Assembly: GCA_002491065.1 (NCBI GenBank)
Contig: DKVF01000063.1
Coordinates: 1 to 9,124 of the forward strand
Direction of reading: 5' to 3'
DNA length: 9,124 bases
Source of the DNA: Peptococcaceae bacterium UBA7185
Lineage (GTDB): Bacteria > Bacillota > Peptococcia > Peptococcales > Peptococcaceae
Made by a program: the position numbers and the translations under genes. The notes beneath the pieces are model-generated. The model was not told the origin of the DNA. It did not search any database and was given only the letters and a program-made list of their open reading frames with translations. Positions 1 through 7,097 of this stretch are shown in pieces. Every line of letters starts with the position of its first letter. Position 1 is the first letter of the stretch.

Positions 1-64
1 GTATACTTAAGAATATAATTTATGGTTCAAATCAAAAAAACTTATTTTCAGGACTGGAAATACA

Positions 65-94
65 TTGATGAAGATTTTGAGCAGTCTTTATAAA
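65..94 (+). promoter_or_regulatory. Candidate promoter for the symporter gene
   Basis: TTGATG at 65-70 and TATAAA at 89-94 are separated by 18 bp, a fair match to a housekeeping sigma-A promoter, about 100 bp upstream of the symporter start. A second TATAAT at 152-157 has no convincing -35 at the right distance. Between promoter and gene, TAATTCC (101-107) and GGAATTA (127-133) could form a weak 7-bp hairpin in the leader; no T-tract follows it, so it is not a terminator. I see no gene in 1-194. Confidence 0.4.
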
Positions 95-194
95 AGTAGA
101 TAATTCCCATCAAAGTATTTCTAAAAGGAATTAAGCAATTTGAGACGAACCTATAATTGTAAACAAAATTTATTTGTAGAGAGAGGGGTTATTT

Positions 195-1637
195 ATGAGT
201 GCTTTAATTGCTTTTTCGTGGATTGGTATTATGCTGTTAGTTGGGATGATCCTGCGTGCAAAGATTCCGTTTTTGGCCAACATTCTGATGCCGGCCAGCG
301 TAATCGGCGGCGTGATTGGTTTTATTCTGATGAATATTCCTGCATTTGTTACTGCAACAGGTGTAGATGCAGGCATGTGTAATACAATCGTAGGGTTCTT
401 CTTTACTTTATCCTTTATTTCTATCGGGTTGACTGCGACACCGAAAGAAGAGGGGAGATCTTCTGGAGAGACTGGAAAACAGATGTTGAAAGGCTCTCTG
501 GGTATGGGGCTCTTATGGGGTGCATTATATTGCTTTACCCCGATTGTAGGTTTTCTGTGCATTGCTTTATTGGGAGCGCCATTTGGTATGGATGCTGGCT
601 ACGGCGCTTTGATTCAATTTGCATTCTGTCAAGGCCCTGGCCAGGCAGCTACTTTCGGTTCAATGCTTGAAGGTGCCGGCGCATTGCCTGGTGCCAGTCA
701 GGTTGCGATTACCTATGCTGTAATTGGCTTCCTGTTTGCGTTCTTAGTTGGTGTACCACTGGCCAAAATCGGCTTGAAAAAAGGCTTGGCAGCTCATCCA
801 GAAAAGTTGAGTAACTCTGTAATGAAAGGGATTTATCCTCCTGCAGAACAGACAGAAAACTGCGGGAAAATTACTACCTATAACGGCAACATTGACGTAT
901 TGGCATTCCATATGGCGTTGGTAGGCTTGACCTTTGTATTGACAATCTATGTACAGAAACTGATTATGATGATTCCTGTCAGCATGGTACAAACAATCGG
1001 CGGAATGACATTCTTCGTAGGTTTATTCGTAGCATATATTGTAAAATGGGTTCTGGTAAAATTGAATGTGAAACAATATCATGACGATATTTTACAGGCA
1101 AGAATTACCGGTTGTACCACTGACTTCTTAATTGTCGGCGCATTTATGGCAGTTCAGATGTCCGTAATCGGTAAATGGTTGATTCCGATTATCGCAATGT
1201 GCGTAATCGTTGGTATCTTTACATTAGCATTCGCGTTGTTCTTTGGTGCTCGTCTGGGCGGCAACTGCGACTTTGAGCGTACATTAGGTCTGTGGGGTTG
1301 CTTGACCGGTACTTGCCCCAGCGGCGTAGCTTTAATCCGTATCGTAGACCCTAACCTGCGCACTACAGCAGCTACAGAAATGGGTGCGATGAATGCAGCT
1401 ATGATTCCTGGTACGTTGATGATCCCATTTCTGTTGGAAGCCCTGATGGGTCATATGTCATTTTTCCCATCGGTAGCGCTTTTGTGCTTGGGCTTAGGTA
1501 TTGCCAATATTGTTCTGATGAAGATAGTTGGTACGATTAACAAACCGACTTACAGCTTAAAAGCACCTGTCGTATGTCCAAGTGCTACAGATGATTGCGA
1601 ACAGTTTGAAGAAAGCCATACTCATTCTCCATTCTAA
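195..1637 (+). CDS. gltS: Sodium:glutamate symporter family protein (ESS family, GltS-like)
   Basis: Integral membrane protein of 480 residues, very hydrophobic, with roughly 10-12 helices. It belongs to the ESS family (sodium:glutamate symporters), which import glutamate with Na+. Two glycine-rich re-entrant-type segments typical of the family are visible: GPGQAATFG at residues 147-155 and TGTCPSGVAL at 371-380. The segment around 302-317 (ARITGCTTDF...) matches the family's second-half signature. It is longer than the ~400-residue E. coli GltS, with extra loop sequence near 195-232 and a hydrophilic tail (about 460-480) containing two Cys, several acidic residues and two His. The ATG at 195 follows a GAGAGGGG ribosome site with 6-7 nt spacing. 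It stands alone, convergent with the serine operon, and ends before a strong terminator. The family call is firm. The substrate (glutamate or a related dicarboxylate/amino acid) is inferred. Confidence 0.85.
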   Translation: MSALIAFSWIGIMLLVGMILRAKIPFLANILMPASVIGGVIGFILMNIPAFVTATGVDAGMCNTIVGFFFTLSFISIGLTATPKEEGRSSGETGKQMLKGSLGMGLLWGALYCFTPIVGFLCIALLGAPFGMDAGYGALIQFAFCQGPGQAATFGSMLEGAGALPGASQVAITYAVIGFLFAFLVGVPLAKIGLKKGLAAHPEKLSNSVMKGIYPPAEQTENCGKITTYNGNIDVLAFHMALVGLTFVLTIYVQKLIMMIPVSMVQTIGGMTFFVGLFVAYIVKWVLVKLNVKQYHDDILQARITGCTTDFLIVGAFMAVQMSVIGKWLIPIIAMCVIVGIFTLAFALFFGARLGGNCDFERTLGLWGCLTGTCPSGVALIRIVDPNLRTTAATEMGAMNAAMIPGTLMIPFLLEALMGHMSFFPSVALLCLGLGIANIVLMKIVGTINKPTYSLKAPVVCPSATDDCEQFEESHTHSPF

Positions 1638-1697
1638 TGGGTGTGTATAGGGAATGGATATCGGTATATTTTATAAAACGGTGGAGTAAGTGCAAAT

Positions 1698-1743
1698 AAA
1701 AAGAACTTGCAAGGAAGCTAATCTTCTCTTGCAAGTTCTTTTT
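1698..1743. terminator. Bidirectional intrinsic terminator
   Basis: A perfect 16-bp inverted repeat: the left arm 1698-1713 starts with five A, the right arm 1728-1743 ends with five T, and the loop is 14 nt. The A and T runs let it act in both directions. It sits between the convergent symporter gene and the last gene of the serine operon, so it can stop transcription from both sides. Confidence 0.9.
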
Positions 1744-1792
1744 CTATCTGTCTGTAGAATTGTTTCTCAACAAAATGGATAAGTGTAAGTTT

Positions 1793-2431
1793 TTACAACC
1801 CGGCCTGTTCGATTCCGCTGAATAAAAATCCCATATGCGCGGTGGAATTCAGCAGTACAACGCGCCAAATGCCGTCTTGATATTCTAATACATTGATGCA
1901 GGTATTATCCTGCTTAATCTGCCAGAAATGCTCCATAGAAAGCTCCAGCAAATCGCAGATGATGGCCTTGTTCACGGCATCATGGGCAGCTACCAAAATC
2001 GTTTTATCTGGGTAGGCTGCTGCATAGTCATCAAAAGCGGCGCGCACTCTGCGGCGGACGTCCTCCAGATTTTCTCCACCTGGCATTTGCACCAGATGGG
2101 GCTGGGTATGCCATAGGTGAAATTCCTGAGGATATTGAGCTTCAATATCTTTGGCCAGGACGCCTTCCCAGGTCCCATGGTTGATTTCCAACAGGCGTTC
2201 ATCGGTAGCGACGGGCAAATTGTGCAAGTCTGCACAGAATTTGCAGGTCTGATAAGAACGCTGCAAAGGACTGGAAATACATAAATCAATAGGAATATTG
2301 CGCAGACCTTCCGCCAAAAGCTGTCCTTGCTGCAAACCCCGCTGGCTGAGTGGGGTATCTTCTTGACCCTGATAACGTCCTTCTACGTTCCAAGTAGTTT
2401 CTCCATGACGTACTAAAATAATTCTTGTCAT
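1793..2431 (-). CDS. Histidine phosphatase family protein, probable phosphoserine phosphatase
   Basis: A 212-residue cytosolic enzyme of the histidine phosphatase (phosphoglycerate mutase-like) superfamily. The catalytic set is present: LVRHGET with Arg8 and the nucleophile His9, Arg58 in SSPLQRS, Glu82 in LLEINHG, and His150 in AAHDAV. Length and domain are complete. The position 41 bp downstream of serA, in the serC-serA transcript, suggests hydrolysis of O-phosphoserine, the last step of serine synthesis, in place of an HAD-type SerB. In support, the stretch at 80-90, the PGGE motif at 117-120 and the C-terminal LNSTAHMG (195-202) resemble, from memory, the metal-independent phosphoserine phosphatase of Hydrogenobacter thermophilus. 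An alpha-ribazole phosphatase (CobC) or a generic phosphatase is the alternative. The ATG at 2431 has an AAAGGA site 7 nt upstream. Confidence 0.85.
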   Translation of the reverse strand: MTRIILVRHGETTWNVEGRYQGQEDTPLSQRGLQQGQLLAEGLRNIPIDLCISSPLQRSYQTCKFCADLHNLPVATDERLLEINHGTWEGVLAKDIEAQYPQEFHLWHTQPHLVQMPGGENLEDVRRRVRAAFDDYAAAYPDKTILVAAHDAVNKAIICDLLELSMEHFWQIKQDNTCINVLEYQDGIWRVVLLNSTAHMGFLFSGIEQAGL

Positions 2432-2472
2432 AATAGGTTCCTTTGCGAAAATTTTTTATTTTTATCGTGTGA

Positions 2473-4062
2473 TTAGCTTTCACAGTGAATGAGTTTTACA
2501 TCTAAGATGCCCTCAATGCCGGATAATTGCAACATGATATCGTTGGGAATATCATCCCCAACAGCGATAGCCATGATGTTGGTGCCAGACTGAGTGGTGC
2601 TGCCCACTTGCATGCCATTGATGTTGATGTTGGCTTTGCCCAGAATGGTAGCCATCTGACCAATCATGTTTGGCTGGTCGATATGAGGTACCAACAGCAA
2701 ATAGCCTTCCGGTGTGAAGTCAACGCGATATTGGTCAATCTGTACAATTTTTGGCAGCTTACCATCAAACAATGTACCGGCAATCACATGATTGGTGCCG
2801 TTGGAGGTGGTGATAGTAGCAGTGATGGCAGTGCTGTAGTAGCCTGCTTTATGCGATTTTGTTTCTCTCACACTGATATCGCGTTTTTTCGCCAGACCAG
2901 GTGCATTGACATAGTTTACGCTGTCCTGAAGAATAGGATTGAGCAATCCTTTTAGGAAAGCCGTGGTCAAATGTTGGGTTTCTGTCTCGGACAATTCGCC
3001 GCTGTATTCGATTTCTACGCCTTTTACCGGACCGCTTGCCAAATAAATCCCGATAGTACCCAGATGCTCTGCCAGTGCAAAATATGGCTGAATGATGGCA
3101 GCAACATTTTTAGGAATAGGTGCCATATTTACAGCGGTCATGACCGGTCTGCCTTCCAATGCTTCGATTACGCCGTAAGCAACGTCAACAGCGACACCTA
3201 CCTGCGCTTCGATGGTGGATGCGCCGAGATGAGCAGTCTGCACGACATTAAACATATCTAAGAATGGATTATTATCTTTGGTCAGCGGTTCGTTTGGATA
3301 TACGTCAATGGCTGCACCAGCGATTTTACCGGATTTCAAACCTTCTGCAACAGCATTGACATCAAAGCATTCGCCGCGGGCACAGTTGACCAGACGCACA
3401 CCATCTTTCATTTTGGCAATGCTTTCTGCATTGATCATATCCCGTGTTTCTTTGGTCAACGGTGTGTGAATGGTAATATAATCGGAGCGTGTCAGCAGGG
3501 TTTCAAAATCAACCTGTTCCACACCTAAATTTTTTGCATATTCTTCTGTTACATAGGGGTCATAAGCCAATACAGTCATTTCCATAGCTTCAAGCCGTTT
3601 GGCCACACGACCGCCGACATGGCCGATTCCGATGATTCCCACAGTTTTTCCTTGCAGCTGGATTCCAGTAAAGCTCTTACGGTCCCATTTGCCTTCCTGG
3701 ATGGACTGGTGAGCTTGCGGAATATGACGGGTCATGGCAAGCATCATGCCGATGGTGTGTTCTGCCGCTGCGACAGTGTTGGAGTCCGGCGCATTTACTA
3801 CGACAATACCGCGGGCTGTAGCAGCAGGAATATTGATATTATCCACGCCCACTCCGGCACGGCCGATTACTTTTAAATTGGTAGCCGCATCAATGACTTC
3901 CTGGGTTACCTGTGTCTGGCTGCGGGTAACCAGACCATCATATTCGCCGATGCACTTCAGCAGTTCTTCCGGCGGCATATTTGTCTTTACATCTACATCA
4001 TAGTGTTCACGCAGCAGCGCAACACCCTGCTCATTTACGTCATCACTTACTAAGATTTTCAT
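2473..4062 (-). CDS. serA: D-3-phosphoglycerate dehydrogenase
   Basis: Oxidises 3-phosphoglycerate to 3-phosphohydroxypyruvate with NAD+, the first committed step of L-serine synthesis. The product is 529 residues, the length of the long (type 1) bacterial enzymes. It has a substrate-binding domain (about 1-95 and 285-310), a Rossmann domain with GIGHVG at 145-150, an intervening domain (about 315-450), and a C-terminal ACT domain (about 454-525), the usual serine-feedback site. Likely catalytic residues are Arg229 (NCARG), Glu258 (YPNEP) and His278 (AHLGAS). Minor departures from the usual family text are RGE instead of RGG at 229-231 and TAH instead of TPH before the catalytic His. I chose the ATG at 4062: GGAGGG lies 7 nt before it and MKILVSDD is the normal family N-terminus. 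An in-frame TTG at 4077 overlaps that ribosome site. Only 39 bp separates it from serC, with no terminator. Confidence 0.96.
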   Translation of the reverse strand: MKILVSDDVNEQGVALLREHYDVDVKTNMPPEELLKCIGEYDGLVTRSQTQVTQEVIDAATNLKVIGRAGVGVDNINIPAATARGIVVVNAPDSNTVAAAEHTIGMMLAMTRHIPQAHQSIQEGKWDRKSFTGIQLQGKTVGIIGIGHVGGRVAKRLEAMEMTVLAYDPYVTEEYAKNLGVEQVDFETLLTRSDYITIHTPLTKETRDMINAESIAKMKDGVRLVNCARGECFDVNAVAEGLKSGKIAGAAIDVYPNEPLTKDNNPFLDMFNVVQTAHLGASTIEAQVGVAVDVAYGVIEALEGRPVMTAVNMAPIPKNVAAIIQPYFALAEHLGTIGIYLASGPVKGVEIEYSGELSETETQHLTTAFLKGLLNPILQDSVNYVNAPGLAKKRDISVRETKSHKAGYYSTAITATITTSNGTNHVIAGTLFDGKLPKIVQIDQYRVDFTPEGYLLLVPHIDQPNMIGQMATILGKANININGMQVGSTTQSGTNIMAIAVGDDIPNDIMLQLSGIEGILDVKLIHCES

Positions 4063-4101
4063 GGTAAATCCCTCCAAATTTAATTTTTTATTATGAGAAT
4101 A

Positions 4102-5181
4102 TTATTTATGTGCTTGCTCAGATTGATATTGCTGCATAAACGCAGCCAATGCCTGACAGGCTTCCACAGGCACTGCGTTGTATGCAGAAGCACGGCAGCC
4201 GCCCACAGAGCGATGACCGTTGATGCCGACAAATCCAGCTGCCTTGCCTTTGGCGATAAAATCTTTTTCCATTTCCGGTGTAGCCAGATTGAAGGTAATA
4301 TTCATATTGCTGCGGTAAGGCTTTTCGGCATGCCCTTTGTAAAATCCGCCGCTTTGGTCGATGACATCATAGATTAACTTTGCCTTTGCAGCGTTGTTTT
4401 TGGCAATGGTTTCTACTCCACCCTGCCGTTTGATCCAGTGCAAGGTCTTATTCACCATATAAATGCAGAACACAGGAGGCGTATTGTACAACGAATCCTT
4501 TTCTGCAAAGGTACTGTATTTCAGCATGGTCGGCAGCTCCGTGCGGGCTGTAGCTAAAAATGATTTTTTAATAATCACAATCACGACACCAGCAGGACCA
4601 AGATTTTTCTGCGCGCCGGCGTAAATTAAATCAAAATCTGCCACATTGACAGGACGGGATAAGATGTCGCTGGACATATCGCAGATCACCGGGATGTCGA
4701 ATTTGGGAAAGGTAGGATATTCCGTTCCGTAAATAGTGTTGTTGGCAGTGAGATGTACATAGGAGGTTTCTGGTCGAATCTCAAATTGCTGCGGGATATA
4801 GCTGTGATTGCGGTCAGCGCTGGATGCCGCTTCATAGGCTTCGCCGAAAAATTTTGCTTCAGCCATAGCTTTTTTGGCCCATACGCCAGTGTTGACATAA
4901 GCGGCGTATTTTTTTGTGAAGAAATTGGCAGCTGTCATTAAAAATTGGGTGCTGCCGCCTCCCTGAATAAAGAGAATTTCATAATCATCCGGAATTTCCA
5001 TCAACTCCCGCAGGAGCGCTTTGGTTTCCTGATGCATAGCCTCGTATTCACTGCTGCGATGGCTCATTTCAATGATGCCCATGCCGGTATCCTTATAATT
5101 TAAGAACTCTGCCTGCGCTTCCTTCAATACTTCTTCCGGCATAGCAGAGGGGCCGGCGTTGAAATTGTAAGCACGTTTCAT
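4102..5181 (-). CDS. serC: Phosphoserine aminotransferase
   Basis: A PLP enzyme that transfers the amino group of glutamate to 3-phosphohydroxypyruvate, giving O-phosphoserine (second step of serine synthesis; it can also serve pyridoxal phosphate synthesis). The 359-residue length is normal. It starts with the family hallmark YNFNAGPSAMP (5-15) and continues with GGGSTQF (74-80), the cofactor-contacting Asp168 (CDMSSD), the Schiff-base Lys192 in AGAQKNLGPAG, and NGHRSVGGCRASAYNA (321-335) with the phosphate-binding Arg330. It is the first gene after the T-box leader and leads the serC-serA-phosphatase operon. The start is unusual: the AAAGGA site lies about 13 nt before the ATG, and two out-of-frame ATGs sit between them. 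Confidence 0.97.
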   Translation of the reverse strand: MKRAYNFNAGPSAMPEEVLKEAQAEFLNYKDTGMGIIEMSHRSSEYEAMHQETKALLRELMEIPDDYEILFIQGGGSTQFLMTAANFFTKKYAAYVNTGVWAKKAMAEAKFFGEAYEAASSADRNHSYIPQQFEIRPETSYVHLTANNTIYGTEYPTFPKFDIPVICDMSSDILSRPVNVADFDLIYAGAQKNLGPAGVVIVIIKKSFLATARTELPTMLKYSTFAEKDSLYNTPPVFCIYMVNKTLHWIKRQGGVETIAKNNAAKAKLIYDVIDQSGGFYKGHAEKPYRSNMNITFNLATPEMEKDFIAKGKAAGFVGINGHRSVGGCRASAYNAVPVEACQALAAFMQQYQSEQAHK

Positions 5182-5256
5182 AATGCATCGTCATTCCTTT
5201 CTGAAAAAACTGGTGAATACCGGACTTGTTGTACATTTTCTGCAGGGAAAAACAAT

Positions 5257-5292
5257 AAAAAAAGAAGCTGCCCCCCTATGGGGCGAGCTTCT
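5257..5292 (-). terminator. T-box attenuator terminator
   Basis: Read on the minus strand, AGAAGCT (5286-5292) pairs with AGCTTCT (5263-5269), with an inner GCCCC/GGGGC extension after a bulged C. A run of T follows (5257-5262). The 5' arm overlaps the 3' half of the antiterminator, so the two structures exclude each other. This is the off-state of the leader when the cognate tRNA is charged. Confidence 0.93.
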
Positions 5293-5466
5293 GTCTCGCG
5301 GTACCACCCAAATTGACTTGCGTCCTCTTGTATTCGCTGTATCGGGCGAGCCCGTCGGATTCCTCATCCACCGCTCCAGAGCGGAACAAATATGTTTTGC
5401 TGCTGCCTCGCACCACACGGCAGCTCTCTGAAAAGCATCAACATACTGCTTCTCTTTCTCAGCGTT
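5257..5466 (-). promoter_or_regulatory. T-box leader (tRNA-sensing riboswitch), probably serine-specific
   Basis: The untranslated leader of serC reads the charge state of a tRNA and lets transcription through when the tRNA is uncharged. Stem I has AGTA, then TATGTT pairing with AACATA, the AGAGAG bulge, and a GCTGCC/GGCAGC stem closed by the distal loop GGTGCGA. CCGCT/AGCGG and CGGG/CCCG hairpins follow. The T-box core (5297-5310) reads TGGGTGGTACCGCG. The antiterminator can be drawn exactly: TGGG (5307-5310) with CCCA (5279-5282), the seven-base bulge TGGTACC (5300-5306), and GCGAG (5295-5299) with CTCGC (5283-5287). It competes with the terminator at 5257-5292. The best serine specifier is UCC (5383-5385), followed by a purine; the overlapping UUC (Phe) cannot be excluded by eye. 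Serine is favoured by the serC-serA genes below it. Confidence 0.93.
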
Positions 5467-5499
5467 TTTTAATTATATAGATTACTAAAGAATAATTCC

Positions 5500-5528
5500 A
5501 TTATAGCAACAGAAAAATTCTCCGTCAA
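5500..5528 (-). promoter_or_regulatory. Promoter of the serC-serA-phosphatase operon
   Basis: TTGACG (complement of 5523-5528) and a perfect TATAAT (complement of 5500-5505) are separated by exactly 17 bp. The TG of an extended -10 precedes the TATAAT (TGCTATAAT). Transcription would start near 5493, about 30 nt before the T-box structure, giving a leader of about 310 nt. A strong constitutive promoter is what a T-box attenuator needs. The -35 lies just past the stop codon of the upstream transporter. Confidence 0.85.
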
Positions 5529-5555
5529 GCTAAATATACATGTTATTGATTTTAT

Positions 5556-6758
5556 TTAGCGGTCACTGCGCAGTTTAAACAATAAGAACGAAGAAACCAA
5601 CAACGCCGCAGCGTACAAAATCGCAAAGATAAATAACGTGCTCTGGTAGGTGGACAGCGCTTCCTTAGCCCAAGAGATAATGCAGGGACCGACAATGCCA
5701 GCAATGGCCCATGCCGTCAGAATACGGCCGTGGATAGAGCTTAAATGTTTGGTGCCGAACACATCGCCCAGATAAGCAGGGATACAGGAAAAACCGCCGC
5801 CATAGCAGGTCATGACAAGGAACAGAAAGACCTGAAACAAAATGACATTGTGCACATTGCCCAGAATCAACATGGCTACAATCTCCAATACAAAGAAACC
5901 AGTGTACACCACATCGCGGCCCAGATAATCAGATACAGTAGCCCATAGCAAACGACCACCGCCGTTGAAGAGTCCCATAACCCCCACAATCCCCGCTGCT
6001 GCCAACGCTGTCATGCCGGTCGTTTCCTGCAAAATCGGCGAAGCCACAGAGAGCAGCGCAATGCCGCAGGTAATATTGATGAAAAGCAAAAACCACAGTG
6101 CATAGAATTTCCATGTTTTCATAGCCTGGTTGGCAGTGAATTGCTGCCGACGGTCCTTATGGGTACCGGTTTGCTCCGGAAGATAACCTTCGGGAACAGG
6201 GCGAATCAAGAAAGCTGATGCAGCGATTACGATAAAATATGTAACACCGATGGTGTAGAAAGTTTGTACCAATCCGACAGAGCTAATCAAAGCGCTGATT
6301 ACCGGACCGGCGATTGCCGCGGCGAAGCCGAAGCCCATAATAGCCAGACCGGTAGCCAGACCAGGGCGGTCATAAAACCAGTTGACCAGTGTTTTCACCG
6401 GTGTGATGTAACCGATTCCCAAGCCAATCCCACCGATGCAGCCGTAAAACAGATACAGCAGTGGCAAAGATTGTTGGCTGACAGCGAAGCCGCTGCCGAT
6501 GAGACCAGTACAGTAAAATAATCCGCAAAGCAATCCCGATTTGCGTGGCCCCATATTTTCTACAATGGTTCCCAGAAATGCCGCCGACATACCCAAAAAG
6601 AAAATGGCAATACTGAAAATCCAGGAAACCTGGGAGAGAGATGCGTCCAGTGCGTCCATGACAGGGTTGGTAAATACGGACCAGGCATAAACAGCACCGA
6701 TACTGATGTGGATCCCTACGGCTGGGATGGCTCCGTTGAGCCAGCGATTTGTCTTCAT
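5556..6758 (-). CDS. OFA-family major facilitator transporter
   Basis: A cytoplasmic-membrane carrier of 400 residues with about 12 helices, of the oxalate/formate antiporter (OFA) branch of the major facilitator superfamily, whose members carry small carboxylates such as oxalate, formate, lactate or pyruvate. Family marks are GIHISIGAVYAWSVF (15-29), GIGYITPVKTLVNWF (114-128), DRPGLATGLAIMGFGF (130-145) and the second-half block GGGFSCIPAYLGDVFG (320-335) followed by SSIHGRILTAWAIAG (340-354). A hydrophilic central loop (about 186-215) divides the two six-helix halves. I start at the ATG at 6758, with AGAGG 8 nt upstream; an in-frame ATG at 6794 would add 12 residues but lacks such a site. 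It has its own promoter and a palindrome in its leader. The substrate cannot be read from sequence. The family call is firm. Confidence 0.9.
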   Translation of the reverse strand: MKTNRWLNGAIPAVGIHISIGAVYAWSVFTNPVMDALDASLSQVSWIFSIAIFFLGMSAAFLGTIVENMGPRKSGLLCGLFYCTGLIGSGFAVSQQSLPLLYLFYGCIGGIGLGIGYITPVKTLVNWFYDRPGLATGLAIMGFGFAAAIAGPVISALISSVGLVQTFYTIGVTYFIVIAASAFLIRPVPEGYLPEQTGTHKDRRQQFTANQAMKTWKFYALWFLLFINITCGIALLSVASPILQETTGMTALAAAGIVGVMGLFNGGGRLLWATVSDYLGRDVVYTGFFVLEIVAMLILGNVHNVILFQVFLFLVMTCYGGGFSCIPAYLGDVFGTKHLSSIHGRILTAWAIAGIVGPCIISWAKEALSTYQSTLFIFAILYAAALLVSSFLLFKLRSDR

Positions 6759-6813
6759 GACCGATACCTCTTTCTTGTGATAGAATGATAGCATAGATTC
6801 TTTATTTTATATA

Positions 6814-6839
6814 TCGCCATATAGAAAAATATATAGCGA
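6814..6839. promoter_or_regulatory. Palindromic candidate operator in the transporter leader
   Basis: TCGCCATATA (6814-6823) and TATATAGCGA (6830-6839) form 10-bp inverted arms with one mismatch (a G-U pair in RNA) around a 6-bp spacer. The site begins about 9 bp downstream of the -10 box of the transporter promoter, where a bound repressor would block transcription. The regulator is unknown. The stem followed by non-T sequence argues against a terminator. Confidence 0.45.
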
Positions 6840-6847
6840 CATGGACA

Positions 6848-6876
6848 AGTATACAGCAGGTACAGAAAAAATACAA
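6848..6876 (-). promoter_or_regulatory. Candidate promoter for the OFA transporter
   Basis: TTGTAT (complement of 6871-6876) and TATACT (complement of 6848-6853) lie 17 bp apart, about 90 bp upstream of the transporter ATG. Spacing is ideal and the -10 is a five-of-six match. No other equally good pair was seen upstream of this gene. Confidence 0.55.
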
Positions 6877-7017
6877 ACATATTTTGACGGGAAATGAATT
6901 ATAAAATTTGATACTTGGGGCAAATATTTTTTTGAAAGGTGAAGAAAGTCATATTTAATGAAAAAATTGGGAAAAGCATTAACACAGTTCATTATGAAAC
7001 ATGGTGATATAAATGTA
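6877..7017. other. Divergent intergenic region, no convincing gene
   Basis: This is the AT-rich centre of the gap between the transporter (minus) and the small membrane protein (plus); the gene-free stretch is 6759-7097. A 30-codon frame (6958-7050, starting MKKLGKALTQ) has no well-placed ribosome site and overlaps the promoter of the next gene, so I do not call it. No repeat, tRNA or terminator was recognised here. Confidence 0.5.
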
Positions 7018-7046
7018 TTGACATTTGAAACGGCAGAATTTACGAT
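7018..7046 (+). promoter_or_regulatory. Candidate promoter for the small membrane protein
   Basis: A perfect -35 TTGACA (7018-7023), a 17-bp spacer and TACGAT (7041-7046, four of six). It lies about 50 bp upstream of the 40-residue gene. The sequence just after the -10 carries ATATAGC (7045-7051), the same 7-mer found in the right arm of the palindrome near the divergent transporter. Confidence 0.5.
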
Positions 7047-7097
7047 ATAGCTAGATATTTGGTAAAATGTTTGTGAGCAACCAAAAAAGGGGGCGGC

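Noticed and set aside
51..65. A 15-base match (GGACTGGAAATACAT) to 2268-2282 inside the phosphatase gene, which might hint at a phosphatase gene fragment at the window's left end.
   Set aside because: The similarity does not extend on either side in DNA or protein (the minus-strand frame hits a stop soon after), so chance is the simpler explanation.
170..562. A 130-codon minus-strand frame opposite the symporter.
   Set aside because: It is a shadow of the symporter gene, which has clear family motifs and a good ribosome site.
4063..4077. A longer serA with five extra N-terminal residues from a TTG at 4077.
   Set aside because: The TTG is part of the GGAGGG ribosome site used by the ATG at 4062, and the family N-terminus begins MKILVSDD.
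5191..5418. A 75-codon minus-strand frame upstream of serC.
   Set aside because: It lies wholly inside the T-box leader, whose RNA structure explains the sequence.
5529..5560. An 8-bp inverted repeat (GCTAAATA / TATTTAGC) overlapping the transporter stop codon, considered as its terminator.
   Set aside because: The stem is AT-rich with a 16-nt loop, and on the minus strand it is followed by the TTGACG box of the serine operon promoter, not a T-tract.
6958..7050. A 30-codon frame starting MKKLGKALTQ in the divergent intergenic region.
   Set aside because: No ribosome site at a workable distance (AAAGG is ~17 nt upstream), it overlaps the promoter of the 40-residue gene, and no known domain is visible.
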